Shown here one piece after another: positions 1-11,439 of a stretch of 64,000 bases of DNA (position 1 is the first letter of the stretch; every line of letters begins with the position of its first letter). The notes under the pieces are model-generated. The model had not been told where the DNA came from, searched no databases, and saw only the letters and a program-made list of their open reading frames with translations. The translations under genes and the position numbers were made by a program. This DNA is from Lutraria lutraria (lineage: Eukaryota; Mollusca; Bivalvia; Venerida; Mactridae). The stretch is taken from the NCBI GenBank assembly GCA_964023205.1, contig OZ026842.1, positions 35,913,501 through 35,977,500 on the forward strand, given 5' to 3'.

Positions 1-198
1 GTGACAGCTATTGAAATTGCATTATCATTCAGTTACCAAAAAAAACACACCTTTTTGCAACTGTTAAGCTATTATAATGCTGATTGGATCATGTGATGAC
101 ATGCCTATTTGTATATGTATTTATTGTCGATTTCGACTTATCTGCAATAAAATTCCATTATTCCAATCTTTCAGATAGAATATGGATGTGACTTGTAA
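1..198. other. Non-coding, no recognised feature
   Basis: AT-rich sequence running up to the microsatellite. The stretch with CTGCAATAAAATTCCATTAT near 140-160 could be the 3' end of an old retroposon, but I cannot name a family. Confidence 0.4.
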
Positions 199-270
199 TC
201 TATCTATCTATCTAACTATCTAACTAACTAACTAACTAACTAACTACCTACCTACCTACCTACCTACCTA
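199..270. repeat. Compound tetranucleotide microsatellite
   Basis: The repeat shifts in steps from TATC to TAAC to TACC units along about 70 bases. Each step differs from the last by one base in the four-base unit, as expected when point-mutated units spread by slippage. Confidence 0.93.
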
Positions 271-1130
271 TATCGAATTTTGTTATAATTTATAATGAAC
301 CGAATAGAAAAGGTCAACCGATTATTTCTGCTGAACAAATAAAAGTTACATTCAGTTATATCATTAAAGGTAAGTGACACCCGATATCAGCTGTAACACA
401 CACCATCAAGGGTCACTAGCAAATGTTTGTAAGGATTTCAGATATATACTGGCTTGTTTGATCGTTGAGTTTGCTATGTACATGGTAACAAATTATATGT
501 ATACTGTCGATCTTTTCACAAAATCTTACTTACATAAATTTCCCATACCAGGTAGCCACCCATGAGAAAGATTGTCGTTCTTATCGGCAGAGCACATGCG
601 CTAAAATATTTTCTATTTCTATGGACAAAAATTATCTTAATTCTCCAAGCAGACAACACAATAATTTATCATATGATTACGTTCATAGTTAAGGTACCAG
701 TGAGACACCATAACACCTGTCATCTCTATAAGAAAGATGTTTCAATATATATTTCAATAATACATATAGTAACAGTATCACATTTAGAATAATTACATGT
801 AATAATTCTACAATGTACATGAAATTAATAAGTCTCAGCTTTTTCTTCTAATTTAAGATTAGATAAGATTTAGGGAGTCGAACACTGGTATATAATAAAA
901 AGAAGCAGTAATACACATGTAAGAAATTGCTTAAACTTTCCGTTATTCCCCTCATTCAGATAGAGAAAACTACATAGCAGTTGAAACTCTAGTGAGATAA
1001 CATAGTAAAGAAAAAAGAACTTGCGAAGATAAAATGGCGATGTTGAATGATATTTATACGGGTTTGGCACATTATTTTATATCAGCGTGTTAGTGAACAA
1101 TACTGTGAATTCGACTAGACAGCAGGTAAG
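271..1130. other. Non-coding, no recognised feature
   Basis: AT-rich DNA with only short chance reading frames (the longest is under 80 codons) that show no recognisable protein signature and no splice context. I see nothing else here. Confidence 0.45.
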
Positions 1131-1380
1131 AACGTATTTCGCAACTGAAAAAAATGATTCGCCAACTGCAGGCTATATTGAAGGTTAGAATACTGTTCGC
1201 AATCGAAAATAATAATCCCGAAATGCAGGTTAAAATACAAGCTAGAACGCAATTAGCGATTGAAAAAAATGAATCCTAAATTGCAGGCTAGATTGTAGGC
1301 TATAACACAATTCTCAACTGTAAAAGAATGTATCCAGAACTGCGGGCTATATTGCAGGCAAGACGGCAATAATGAAGGAT
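1131..1380. repeat. Degenerate outlying monomers of the hairpin satellite
   Basis: About four diverged units carry phrases such as AACTGCAGGCTA, CAGGCTAGATTG and TAGAACGCAATT, matching the large array that starts about 900 bases further on. Here the units are longer and contain a second GGCTAGA-like block (a GATTGAAGG or GATTGTAGG segment). The homogeneous array lacks that segment. They look like an older, detached edge of the same satellite. Confidence 0.75.
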
Positions 1381-2274
1381 ATTTAGTGTCACATCGATCT
1401 GTAGCCATGAAATATCCATTTATTTCCAAACTTTTTGTTGTATTTTATGAACAGTATTAACTACGATCAAAATATGCACATAAACTTAAAATTTTCATAT
1501 TGGTAGATTTACTTTTTGAGTATCAAACACAAAATTAGAAGGAATAACTCCTGTCCTTCTGCTATAGAGTTATATGATTAATAAGTGTGCATATTAAATT
1601 ACGTCGACGACACAAACATATGTTAAATATGACCCATGTATATTGAAAAAGCATTTTGTGATACCATGTACATGAAAATACATGATTACACAATAATCGA
1701 CGAAATATATGTGAATTAAAACCCAGTTCACGTCACACTATCAAATGAACAGAAAATGAGTAAAAGGCTAGTTTATACATCTCTAACACATGTAAATCAC
1801 GATATCAAAAAGTAGTTTCTCATACCATGCTAGTAGTAGGTACTACACTTATGCTACAACGGATTTTCGCACTATAATATGTCTAACGAACTTGTTCTGT
1901 GAATTACGTTACTAGGCATCACACAACAGAAAAACGCGTTAAACCATGTAACTCTCAACTCTATTCAAACCACCACTTGCGTAAGGTTTAAGAAATAGTC
2001 ACTAATATCATATTTCATGCTAATTGATACTTTGTATTCAATAAATTAGTAGTGACTGTGAATTACGTTACTGTGAATTACGTTACCAAAAACTTCTTAA
2101 TCTGTCAATCAACCGTCCTATAATTAGCTTACATGTATAATATATACCTATGCATGATTATATTTTGATAATATGGCATAAACAAGATACCGAATTTCAA
2201 TATACTGACTAAATAACATTTTTGTTCGAAAAATGAATGAGACAAAAATCGCAAAATTGCACAAATTAACGCGT
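1381..2274. other. Non-coding spacer between satellite islands
   Basis: AT-rich unique-looking sequence separates the degenerate island from the main array. The phrase GTGAATTACGTTAC occurs near 1900 and twice near 2058-2085. No gene is seen. Confidence 0.45.
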
Positions 2275-2570
2275 TCTGGATAGAACTGCAGGCTAAATTT
2301 AAGTCTAGAACACAAACAGTGAATAGCGAACTGAAGGCTAGATTGAAAGCTAGAACGCAGTTCGCTGTTCAAAAAAGGTGAATCGCGAAATGCAGGCTAG
2401 ATTGAAGGCTAGAACGCAATTCGCAATTAAGAAGAAAGAATCCGGAATTACAGGGTAGATTGAAGGTTAGAACGCAATTAGCAATTGGAAATAGTGAATC
2501 CAGATCTGCAGGCTAGATTGATGGTCGAAACTAAAAGACGGATCTAGAATAAAAGTTAGAACGCAGTTCG
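2275..2570. repeat. Diverged left edge of the hairpin satellite array
   Basis: Units of the longer, older type are seen here (GCAGGCTAGATTGAAGGCTA-like). Their hairpin stems are imperfect, for example GCAATTCGC or GCAATTAGC in place of GCAGTTCGC. They grade into the homogeneous array at about 2570. Confidence 0.8.
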
Positions 2571-5500
2571 ATATTCAGAAAAAAAAACGATATATTCAGA
2601 AAAAAACGAATCCCAAACTGCAGGCTAGAACGCAGTTCGCTATTCAGAAAAAAACACAAATTATTCAGAAAAAATCCAATCCCGAATTGCAGGCTAGAAC
2701 GCAGTTCGCTATTCAGAAAAAAAAAACGAATCGTGAACTGCAGGCTAGAACGCAGTTCGCTATTCAGAAAAACTAACACAAATTATTCAGATAAAAAACG
2801 AATCCCGAACTACAGGCTAGAACGCAGTTCGCTTTTCAGAAAAAAACACGAATTATTCAGAAAAAACCGAATCCCGAACTGCAGGCTAGAACGCAGTTCG
2901 CTTTTCAGGAAAAAACAATAATTATTCAGATAAAAAAAGAATCCCGAACTGCAGGCTAGAACGCAGTTCACTTTTCAGAAAAAACACACAAATTATTCAG
3001 AAAAAATCGAATCCCGAACTGCAATCTAGAACGCAGTTCGCTTTTCAGGAAAAAAACACTAATTATTCAGATAAAAACGAATCCCGAACTGCAGGCAAGA
3101 ACGCAGTTCGCTATTCAGAAAAAAAAACGAATTATGCGGAAAAAAACGAATCCCGAACTGCAATCTAGAACGCAGTTCGCTTTTCAGAAAAAAACACGAA
3201 TTATTCAGATAAAAAACGAATCCCGAACTGCAGGCTAGAACGCAGTTCGCTATTCAGAAAAAACCGAATCCCGAACTGCAGGCTAGAACGTAGTTCGCTT
3301 TTCAGGAAAAAACACTAATTATTCAGATAAAAAACGAATCCCGAACTGCAGGCTTGAACGCAGTTCGCTTTTCAGAAAAAAAACACAAATTATTCAGAAA
3401 AAATCGAATCCCGAACTGCAATCTAGAACGCAGTTCGCTTTTCAGGAAAAAACACTAATTATTCAGAAAAAAACGAATCCCGAATTGCGGGCTAGAACGC
3501 AGTTCGCTTTTCAGAAAAAAAACACAAATTATTCAGAAAAAATCGAATCCCGAACTGCAATCTAGAACGCAGTTCGCTTTTCAGAAAAAAACACGAATTA
3601 TTCAGATAAAAAACGAATCCCGAACTGCAGGCTAGAACGCAGTTCGCTTTTCAGAAAAAACCGAATCCCGAACTGCAATCTAGAACGCAGTTCGCTTTTC
3701 AGGAAAAAACACTAATTATTCAGAAAAAAACGAATCCCGAACTTCAGGCTAGAACGCAGTTCGCTTTTCAGAAAAAAAACCGAATCGCGAACTGCAGGCT
3801 AGAACGCAGTTCGCTATTCAGAAAAAAACGAATTATTCAGAAAAAAACGAATCCCGAACTGCAGGCTAGAACGCAGTTCGCTTTTCAGAAAAAAAACCCA
3901 CAAATTATTCAGATAAAAGACGAATCCCGAACTGCAGGCTAGAACGCAGTTCGCTATTCAGAAAAAAACGAATTATTCAGAAAAAATCGAATCCCGAACT
4001 GCAATCTAGAACGCAGTTCGCTTTTCAGAAAAAAACAATAATTATTCAGATAAAAAACGAATCCCGAACTGCAGGCTAGAACGCAGTTCGCTATTAAGAA
4101 AAAACCGAATCCCGAACTGCAGGCTAGAACGCAGTTCGCTTTTCAGGAAAAAACACTAATTATTCAGATAAAAAACGAATCCCGAACTGCAGGCAAGAAC
4201 GCAGTTCGCTATTCAGAAAAAAAACACAAATTATTCAGAAAAAATCGAATCCCGAACTGCAATCTAGAACGCAGTTCGCTTTTCAGGAAAAACCACCAAT
4301 TATTCAGAAAAAATCGAATCCCGAACTGCAATCTAGAACGCAGTTCGCTTTTCAGAAAAAAACACGAATTATTCAGATAAAAAACGAATCCCGAACTGCA
4401 GGCTAGAACGCAGTTCGCTATTCAGAAAAAACCGAATCCCGAACTGCAGGCTAGAACGCAGTTCGCTTTTCAGAAAAAAAAACGAATCGCGAACTGCAGG
4501 CTAGAACGCAGTTCGCTATTCAGAAAAAAACGAATTATTCAGAAAAAACGAATCCCGAACTGCAGGCTAGAACGTAGTTCGCTTTTCAGAAAAAAACACA
4601 CAAATTATTCAGAAAAAATCGAATCCCGAACTGCAATCTAGAACGCAGTTCGCTTTTCAGGAAAAAACACTAATTATTCAGAAAAAATCGAATCCCGAAC
4701 TGCAATCTAGAACGCAGTTCGCTTTTCAGAAAAAAACACGAATTATTCAGATAAAAAACGAATCCCGAACTGCGGGCTAGAACGCAGTTCGCTATTCAGA
4801 AAAAAACGAATCCCGAACTGCAGGCTAGAACGCAGTTCGCTTTTCAGAAAAAAAAACGAATCGCGAACTGCAGGCTAGAACGTAGTTCGCTTTTCAGAAA
4901 AAAAACACAAATTATTCAGAAAAAATCGAATCCCGAACTGCAATCTAGAACGCAGTTCGCTTTTCAGGAAAACCCACAAATTATTCAGATAAAAGACGAA
5001 TCCCGAACTGCAGGCTAGAACGCAGTTCGCTATTCAGAAAAAACGAATTATTCAGAAAAAACGAATCCCGAACTGCAGGCTAGAACGCAGTTCGCTATTC
5101 AGAAAAAACCGAATCCCGAACTGCAGGCTAGAACGCAGTTCGCTTTTCAGAAAAAAAAACGAATCCCGAACTGCAGGCTAGAACGTAGTTCGCTTTTCAG
5201 AAAAAAAACACAAATTATTCAGAAAAAATCGAATCCCGAACTGCAATCTAGAACGCAGTTCGCTTTTCAGGAAAACCCACAAATTATTCAGATAAAAGAC
5301 GAATCCCGAACTGCAGGCTAGAACGCAGTTCGCTATTCAGAAAAAACGAATTATTCAGAAAAAACGAATCCCGAACTGCAGGCTAGAACGCAGTTCGCTA
5401 TTCAGAAAAAACCGAATCCCGAACTGCAGGCTAGAACGCAGTTCGCTTTTCAGAAAAAAAAAACGAATCCCGAACTGCAGGCTAGAACGTAGTTCGCTTT

Positions 5501-6720
5501 TCAGAAAAAAAACACAAATTATTCAGAAAAAATCGAATCCCGAACTGCAATCTAGAACGCAGTTCGCTTTTCAGGAAAACCCACAAATTATTCAGATAAA
5601 AGACGAATCCCGAACTGCAGGCTAGAACGCAGTTCGCTATTCAGAAAAAACGAATTATTCAGAAAAAACGAATCCCGAACTGCAGGCTAGAACGCAGTTC
5701 GCTATTCAGAAAAAAACGAATCCCGAACTGCAGGCTAGAACGCAGTTCGCTTTTCAGAAACAAAACACAAATTATTCAGAAAAAATCGAATCCCGAACTG
5801 CAATCTAGAACGCAGTTCGCTTTTCAGGAAAACCCACAAATTATTCAGATAAAAGACGAATCCCGAACTGCAGTCTAGAACGCAGTTCGCTATTCAGAAA
5901 AAACGAATTATTCAGAAAAAACGAATCCCGAACTGCAGGCTAGAACGCAGTTCGCTATTCAGAAAAAAACGAATCCCGAACTGCAGGCTAGAACGCAGTT
6001 CGCTTTTCAGAAAAAAAACCGAATCGCGAACTGCAGGCTGGAACGCAGTTCGCTATTCAGAAAAAAAACGAATCCCGAACTGCAGGCTAGAACGCAGTTC
6101 GCTTATCAGAAAAAAAACGAATTATTCAGAAAAAAACGAATCCCGAACTGCAGGCTAGAACGCAGTTCGCTTTTCAGAAACAAAAACACAAATTATTCAG
6201 AAAAAATCGAATCCCGAACTGCAATCTAGAACGCAGTTCGCTTTTCAGGAAAACCCACAAATTATTCAGATAAAAGACGAATCCCGAACTGCAGGCTAGA
6301 ACGCAGTTCGCTATTCAGAAAAAAAACACACAAATTATTAAGAAAAAATCGAATCCCGAACTGCAGGCTAGAACGCAGTTCGCTTTTCAGAAAAAAACAC
6401 ACAAATTATTCAGAAAAAATCGAATCCCGAACTGCAATCTAGAACGCAGTTCGCTTTTCAGGAAAAAACACTAATTATTCAGATAAAAACCGAAACCCGA
6501 ACGGCAGGCTAGAACGCAGTTCGCTATTCAGAAAAAACCGAATCCCGAACTGCAGGCTAGAACGCAGTTCGCTTTTCAGAAAAAAAACCGAATCCCGAAC
6601 TGCAGGCTAGAACGCAGTTCGCTTATCAGAAAAAAAAACGAATCGCGAACTGCAGGCTAGAACGCAGTTCGCTATTCAGGTAAAAAACGAATCGCGAACT
6701 GCGAACTGCGAACTGCGTTC
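2571..6720. repeat. Satellite array of short hairpin monomers
   Basis: Tandem array of roughly 65-75 units (my estimate from spacing). Nearly every unit contains CGAACTGC, a 10-base loop (AGGCTAGAAC or AATCTAGAAC) and GCAGTTCG, so each can form an 8-bp stem. Units are joined by A-rich linkers containing TATTCAG or TTTTCAG, optionally with an extra ATTATTCAG segment. Two loop classes and several linker classes alternate. From about 4900 they form a higher-order repeat of about 303 bp. The array ends at 6694-6720 with three quick repeats of GCGAACT. Short reading frames inside it are by-products of the repeat. Arrays like this occur as free satellites and inside non-autonomous transposons of bivalves; I see no transposon ends. 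Confidence 0.95.
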
Positions 6721-6893
6721 CAACTTTACGCTACCTGATATTGTTCTAGATATTAATGCGGTCTCATTATCAAGTGGAAATATCAGTAAAAATGAAAACT
6801 AGTCTGAAAATAATATGGTCGTAATAATGATACACGGAGATGGTAGTTAAACTCAAATGTTGCTGTATCTTGAATAATTTTGAGTTATCCATT
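6721..6893. other. Short non-coding spacer
   Basis: Unremarkable AT-rich DNA between the satellite array and a MITE-like element. Confidence 0.4.
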
Positions 6894-7196
6894 TAGTGGC
6901 CGAACCACGTTCAATAAAAGTGTCAATATTATTTATTCAATATTCTTGACGACTACAGTCTTTCTGTTTCCATGTTAACCGTTCCAGGGAAAATAAAATA
7001 TTGATCAATATATTAATGAGCATTAAACGCACATCAATAATATTGACAATATTTCAATAATTATCTGAGAGTTCTGATCCTCATTGATATATTTATATGT
7101 TCTTCAATATCGGCCCACTCACGTCAATATTTTCGTCAATAAATGAATATCGACAATATCATTGACAATAATATTGAACGTGAATGGGCTCCTAGT
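6894..7196. mobile_element. MITE-like element with TCAATATT palindromes
   Basis: The left end reads TTAGTGGCCGAACCACGTTC and the right end, read backwards, CACTAGGAGCCCATTCACGT. They pair as imperfect terminal inverted repeats of about 25 bases. The interior is full of TCAATATT, TTGACAATATT and similar self-complementary words. A second inner inverted pair (GGCCCACTCACGTCAATATT near 7113, against its near-complement ending at 7190) suggests a nested or rearranged copy. No transposase is encoded. Confidence 0.6.
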
Positions 7197-8306
7197 GTAT
7201 GCTTCTGTTGTGCATTGACGATGGTTTACTCCAGGTGCTTTAAGGGTACAGTTTGGGGGAAGTATGTCAGTCTATCAAATACTCATAAGTGATCTTCGTT
7301 CATATTACCTCATCCACAAAAACGAATTTCAGTAAAAAGACTGAATGACCTTTGTAAGGATTATTTGCTTGCTGATACAAGATCATCCCAAAATAACATA
7401 AATAAATATCAGTCAGACCATATTAAGGCAATGTTATGTGCCTCTCTAAAATAGAGTCTAGCATTGCTTACTGTTTTACCGAAAGTAACTTCGCGACAAG
7501 CATTTTGTGACCTGCGAGACTTGAGCTTTTAAAACGCTCTGACCCCAAAATTTACCTATTTAAAGTCCCATAAGCATATACATTTATTGGTCGTAATAGT
7601 TTCTGTTTGTTCTATAACAGAGGAATTCTGTGTATTTTCCTCCCGCGCATACTTTATAGCAAGAAAAAACGTTTCCAAAACCAATATCGTATTTTTTTCA
7701 ATATCATTGAAATAAATACTATTTATAGAACAGCTGTGTTTTATCGTAGTCAAGTTATGCACACGTCGAAAAGTGACGTCACGCGCTCTACATATTTCAA
7801 GAAAAAGTGCTCGTTTCGTCGGTAAAAATTACCTTGGGCTGATATCAGCAATTGTTTGTTTTTTTGCACATTTTTCTATAGCAAAAAGCTAATGGGACTT
7901 TAAGTATTGGACGAAAATATAGTTCATGCAAGGCGAGAGACTACAAACACATAATTATAAATATGGCCTGGTCCATATACAGCTTTACAGAAGTACATAT
8001 TTTATTTATCATAACTAACACATAAAATATATACTTTAACCTTTGCTTATATAAATAAAGTGTGATATTGATTACAAAACATGACATTTACTCAGTTTTT
8101 ATGTATGAATAAGATGAATGTTATTTCAAACACAAAATCATAAAAAATAAAATTATCTTCAAACCCGCTTCATAAAAGTATTTATCATCAGCCGAATTAT
8201 ACATTTTATGACCTAAATGAACTTTAAGTGCCAATGCATGAGTAACAGTAACACTCCCCTTCACGTGATACCTACGGTTGAACCCCAAATTTGTTTACAT
8301 TCCATC
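7197..8306. other. Non-coding, no recognised feature
   Basis: AT-rich DNA. Overlapping short frames around 7556-7825 lie on both strands and have no recognisable domain. No gene supported. Confidence 0.4.
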
Positions 8307-8584
8307 TTTCTCAACGTGATGACGCGGTCGTGGTCCAGCGGTTAGAGTGCTGGATTTGTAACCCGCGACCTGGGTTCGATTCTCGGTCGCGGGAGGTTAT
8401 ACCCTTTCATGAAAATTAGACAACTAGGTCGATTTTCGTCCACTTGTGAAGAAGTTCCGGTCCTACTGAAATGGTTAAAATATAGACAAGGAAGACTGGT
8501 AAAGTAAAACGGCCCACGTATATAACTGAAAATTGCTGAAAAAACGGCGTTAAACTCAAATAAATAAATGATTTCTCAACGTGA
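8307..8584 (+). mobile_element. tRNA-derived SINE with 13-bp target-site duplication
   Basis: The head at about 8321-8394 is tRNA-like. It has a Pol III box A (TGGTCCAGCGG) and box B (GGTTCGATTCT), with a TGT triplet in the anticodon position (Thr-type). A conserved body follows, then a tail GGCGTTAAACTCAAATAAAT running into ATAAATGA. The element is flanked by TTTCTCAACGTGA at 8307-8319 and again at 8572-8584, a clean target-site duplication that defines its ends. The tail type is one I associate with molluscan SINEs (V-SINE/RUDI-like); the family name is an inference. Confidence 0.88.
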
Positions 8585-8863
8585 AATCAAGTAAGGTCCA
8601 TACCATAAATCTCATGCCATGCCATTTTATAATATTATAGATGACATTATAGTGAATTCCTGGAAATCCGAAGTATTACTTTCGATTTCAATACATCCAT
8701 CGCAATGAAATAGGAAGTCGCTTTCTGGAAAAATAATACTTTACTCTATAAACATGTCATACTATAATATCAAAATATTATCGACCACACATTTTCCATG
8801 ATACGTAATATACTTGAATGTATAAAATATGTTCCCATCATTTATACATGTAGTTTTTAGATG
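8585..8863. other. Non-coding spacer
   Basis: AT-rich DNA between two SINEs, nothing recognised. Confidence 0.4.
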
Positions 8864-9092
8864 AAGTTTTACGCCCCTAATTTTCAACAGTCAGAGTCAT
8901 ATGAGGCGGGCAGTTCACCTAACCATCGCTCCTGGGAAGAACCAGTACTAGACACCCATCCTGCATTATAAGCAACTGTCTACTTTCTTATATAAAGAGA
9001 CGTGGTCGGTGGCTGGGCTTGAACGTACGACCCTCTATCAGTGAGAGGTTACAGTGATGTGAAGTCAGCGACCTTAACCACTCGACCACTTC
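8864..9092 (-). mobile_element. SINE with Ser/Leu-type tRNA-like head
   Basis: On the - strand the element starts near 9092 with AGTGGTCGAGTGGTTAAGG, a near-textbook box A of tRNA-Ser or tRNA-Leu. A long variable region and a box-B-like GTTCAAGCCC follow. The body contains CAGTTGCTTATAATGCAGGA and CTGGTTCTTCCCAGGAGCGA, and the tail (CTGTTGAAAATTAGGGGCGT then AAAACTTC) ends near 8864. Relatives in this window are at 24513-24722, 27140-27335 and 28676-28880. Confidence 0.8.
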
Positions 9093-9290
9093 ATTTAAAG
9101 ACTTATAGAGTGGACACCGCCTTTTAACTGATACTAGTGGATTTTCATGAATGAAATTCTAAAAGGTTCGCGGTACTTATATAAACAATATTTCAGTCGT
9201 GTAAACAAAGTGACATTTTGGTCACCTATCAATCATTACCGGTCGACAACTTATAATTTATCACCTAAAATATAACATGAAGTGTGGTTC

Positions 9291-9449
9291 ACAGGTGGCT
9301 GTATCAGTGTTTGGTCCAAAAAAAAAAAATCCCGTGAAAAAAGAATCCCGTCACTGATCTTATATAAGCTCAGTGACGGGATGTTTTTTTCGTGAACACT
9401 GATACTTGTTTTCATCATTTGTGGACCAAACACTGATACTGCCACCTGT
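9291..9449. mobile_element. Nested foldback element
   Basis: Outer arms at 9291-9317 (ACAGGTGGCTGTATCAGTGT onward) and 9423-9449 are reverse complements over 27 bases with one mismatch. Inside lies a second hairpin, ATCCCGTCACTGATC against GCTCAGTGACGGGAT, around a TTATATA loop near 9347-9382. A 64-codon frame across it on the - strand is a by-product. It looks like a MITE or foldback element of unknown family. Confidence 0.8.
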
Positions 9450-10779
9450 GGTGTGGTTAAGAGAGATCTAGAATGAGTTGATGTACATTGTATTTGAGCT
9501 CAAATAAGTCCCTTGAAAAACCGTCTGTGCTCTCCAGGGATTCAACCAACGCCCACAAGTCAATCAGATTTACAAACCCAGTTATGAAGTTAATCGAAAG
9601 ATTAAGATAAGTTGTTTTATGTTTGGAAAGGTGAAACAGTCATTTCATTTCATTTTATAAGTCAAATACATTTAAACCTAGTTTATACAAAGGCTACCAA
9701 TAGGAGGGAGGAAAATTGAAAATCGGTCATCCTATTGACAATGAACATATTTTCAGAGCTACGTGTACTATATCCAATCTATTGTATCACTGTATTCAAA
9801 TGTGATAAGGAACGGTCATTTTCAATAGGTTTGCCTATATACATGCATACATATGGCCACTGACTCTGGTTTGTGTAATATAATGATGAACCTAATAATT
9901 TGATCTAATCAATGCCAACTTGAAATACATGAGTTTCATGAAGTGTCAGTTCTTTTTCTTGATTGATAATTACTTTAAAAAACATCTCACCTGTCCCTAA
10001 CATTTAATCAACTATTTCCATGATTTTATCCTTGAATACTAATCAACAGAATGAATGCTTTTTACAACTTTTAGGCAGCCAATCAAATTAATAGTTTATA
10101 GAAAACCTTTACTTTTATAATAATTACTGGGCAGTCTGATTTAATATTGATTTGTGTGAAGACATAAACTTTGCTGAAGTTATTTAATTAAATAGCATTA
10201 TACATTTTCAACATTTGAGCCATACTTAAGGTAAATACTATTTTTTATCATTAATTCTATGTAATTGTGTATTGTTTTGTAATTGTAAATGTGTTTGTAT
10301 TTGTTTCTGTACTTATATGTATGTCTTTTGTATGTTCAGTGTAATTAAAATAATGTATTGAGACAATGATGAAATAAATCACAACTGACCCTAAAACCTG
10401 AGTTATTTTGATAAAATCCAAATATAACATTTGACTGTTAGTCAAAGGGTTAATCTCAAGTACATGTGAAACGGTTTTTTGTTGTTGTTTTTTTCGAAAG
10501 AAAAAGAAAATTTTAAAATGACTATAAACGGCGCATGACCTAATTCAAACATTCGCCAATAACTGATATAATAACATGATATAAAAACATTAACTTATCG
10601 TCTCTGTTTTTACAACATATGGTTCATTAAGTTTGATAATACGTACAACAGTGATAGGGTAAGGTGGAGTAAATATTGTATCAGTTGAAACCAAGATGTC
10701 GTTATGTCATTGACCTATAGCTATGTCATTATTGTTAATGTCATTGACGTTAGATTTCATAATATTGTCACTTAGGGAA
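9450..10779. other. Non-coding, no recognised feature
   Basis: AT-rich DNA with no convincing reading frame, RNA gene or element ends. Confidence 0.4.
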
Positions 10780-10951
10780 TACAGTGTAACCTCTCGGAAG
10801 CAACACGCTTTGAGAGAAACATAATTTTGTTGTTGGAAGGCTGTTGCTAAAGAGGTGTTAAATTAGTAGTTAGATCGTGCTGTGGGAAAATATCATGCTG
10901 TTGTTGAAGGGAGATTGTTGCTAAAAAAGGGCACTGGAGAGTTTGCACCAT
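10780..10951. mobile_element. MITE with CAGTGTAACCTCTC ends
   Basis: The left end, CAGTGTAACCTCTCGGAAGC after a TA, faces a right end GAGAGTTTGCACCATA. The interior has repeated TTGTTGTTGGAAG and TGTTGTTGAAGGGAG blocks. It belongs with the elements at 28267-28434 and 39714-39815 and the single end at 58150-58185. The TA next to the ends fits a Tc1/mariner-pogo type origin. Confidence 0.6.
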
Positions 10952-11000
10952 ATACACAATAAAGTTATAAAACTGAGTCCTTGTCACCATGCCAACGTAG

Positions 11001-11217
11001 CTTTTTTTACTTGGGTTTAACGTCGAACCAACAGACAGGGTTAATAGGCGATTTCTTGCTTACGACGGAGGAAGAGCCCACGTATACGAGTAATCCTGTT
11101 TAGAGCAGCAAACCCATACAATGATATTTGCTGGTCACCGGTCAGATTTGTACTCACAGCGGTAAGGGGCTAATGATAATTAATCTGAGACCAGAACCAC
11201 TCAATGATATTATTCAC
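11001..11217 (-). mobile_element. tRNA-derived SINE
   Basis: On the - strand the head reads TCATTGAGTGGTTCTGGTCT and carries a box-B-like GTGAGTACAAATCTG. The 3' tail reads GACGTTAAACCCAAGTAAAA. The GACGTTAAA tail word links it to the other SINEs of the window, although the head differs. Confidence 0.65.
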
Positions 11218-11439
11218 TAGAAATGTTTCACAGTTATTATTTGAAGTCAGTGAGATTACGTCATCGATCATGTGACATGTAATTGATATCATGCCATTAG
11301 ATTAAAACCATTATGATAATAAGCAGTTGAAAGTATGCCATTTAAGTCATTTAACAGATTTTAGTAAATTTGTCTTGTTTTATTAATGTCATAACAAGAA
11401 CAACTATGACAAAGCGTTATAGATGACGAATTACCAGGT

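Noticed and set aside
2531..2921. Repetitive reading frames with SLQF or RLERSSLFRK motifs
   Set aside because: They arise from translating the satellite monomer in either direction and change frame with linker length. Not genes.
2571..6720. CRISPR-like regular palindromic repeats with variable spacers
   Set aside because: The window is eukaryotic, spacers are low-complexity A-rich linkers of a few recurrent classes, and there are no cas genes. It is a satellite array.
8321..8394. Functional tRNA-Thr gene
   Set aside because: Box A and box B are good, but the sequence is the head of a 250-bp SINE with a 3' tail and target-site duplication, and there is no Pol III terminator after the acceptor stem.
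9251..9445. 64-codon frame on the - strand
   Set aside because: It spans the nested palindrome and repeats the same word at both ends. By-product of the foldback.
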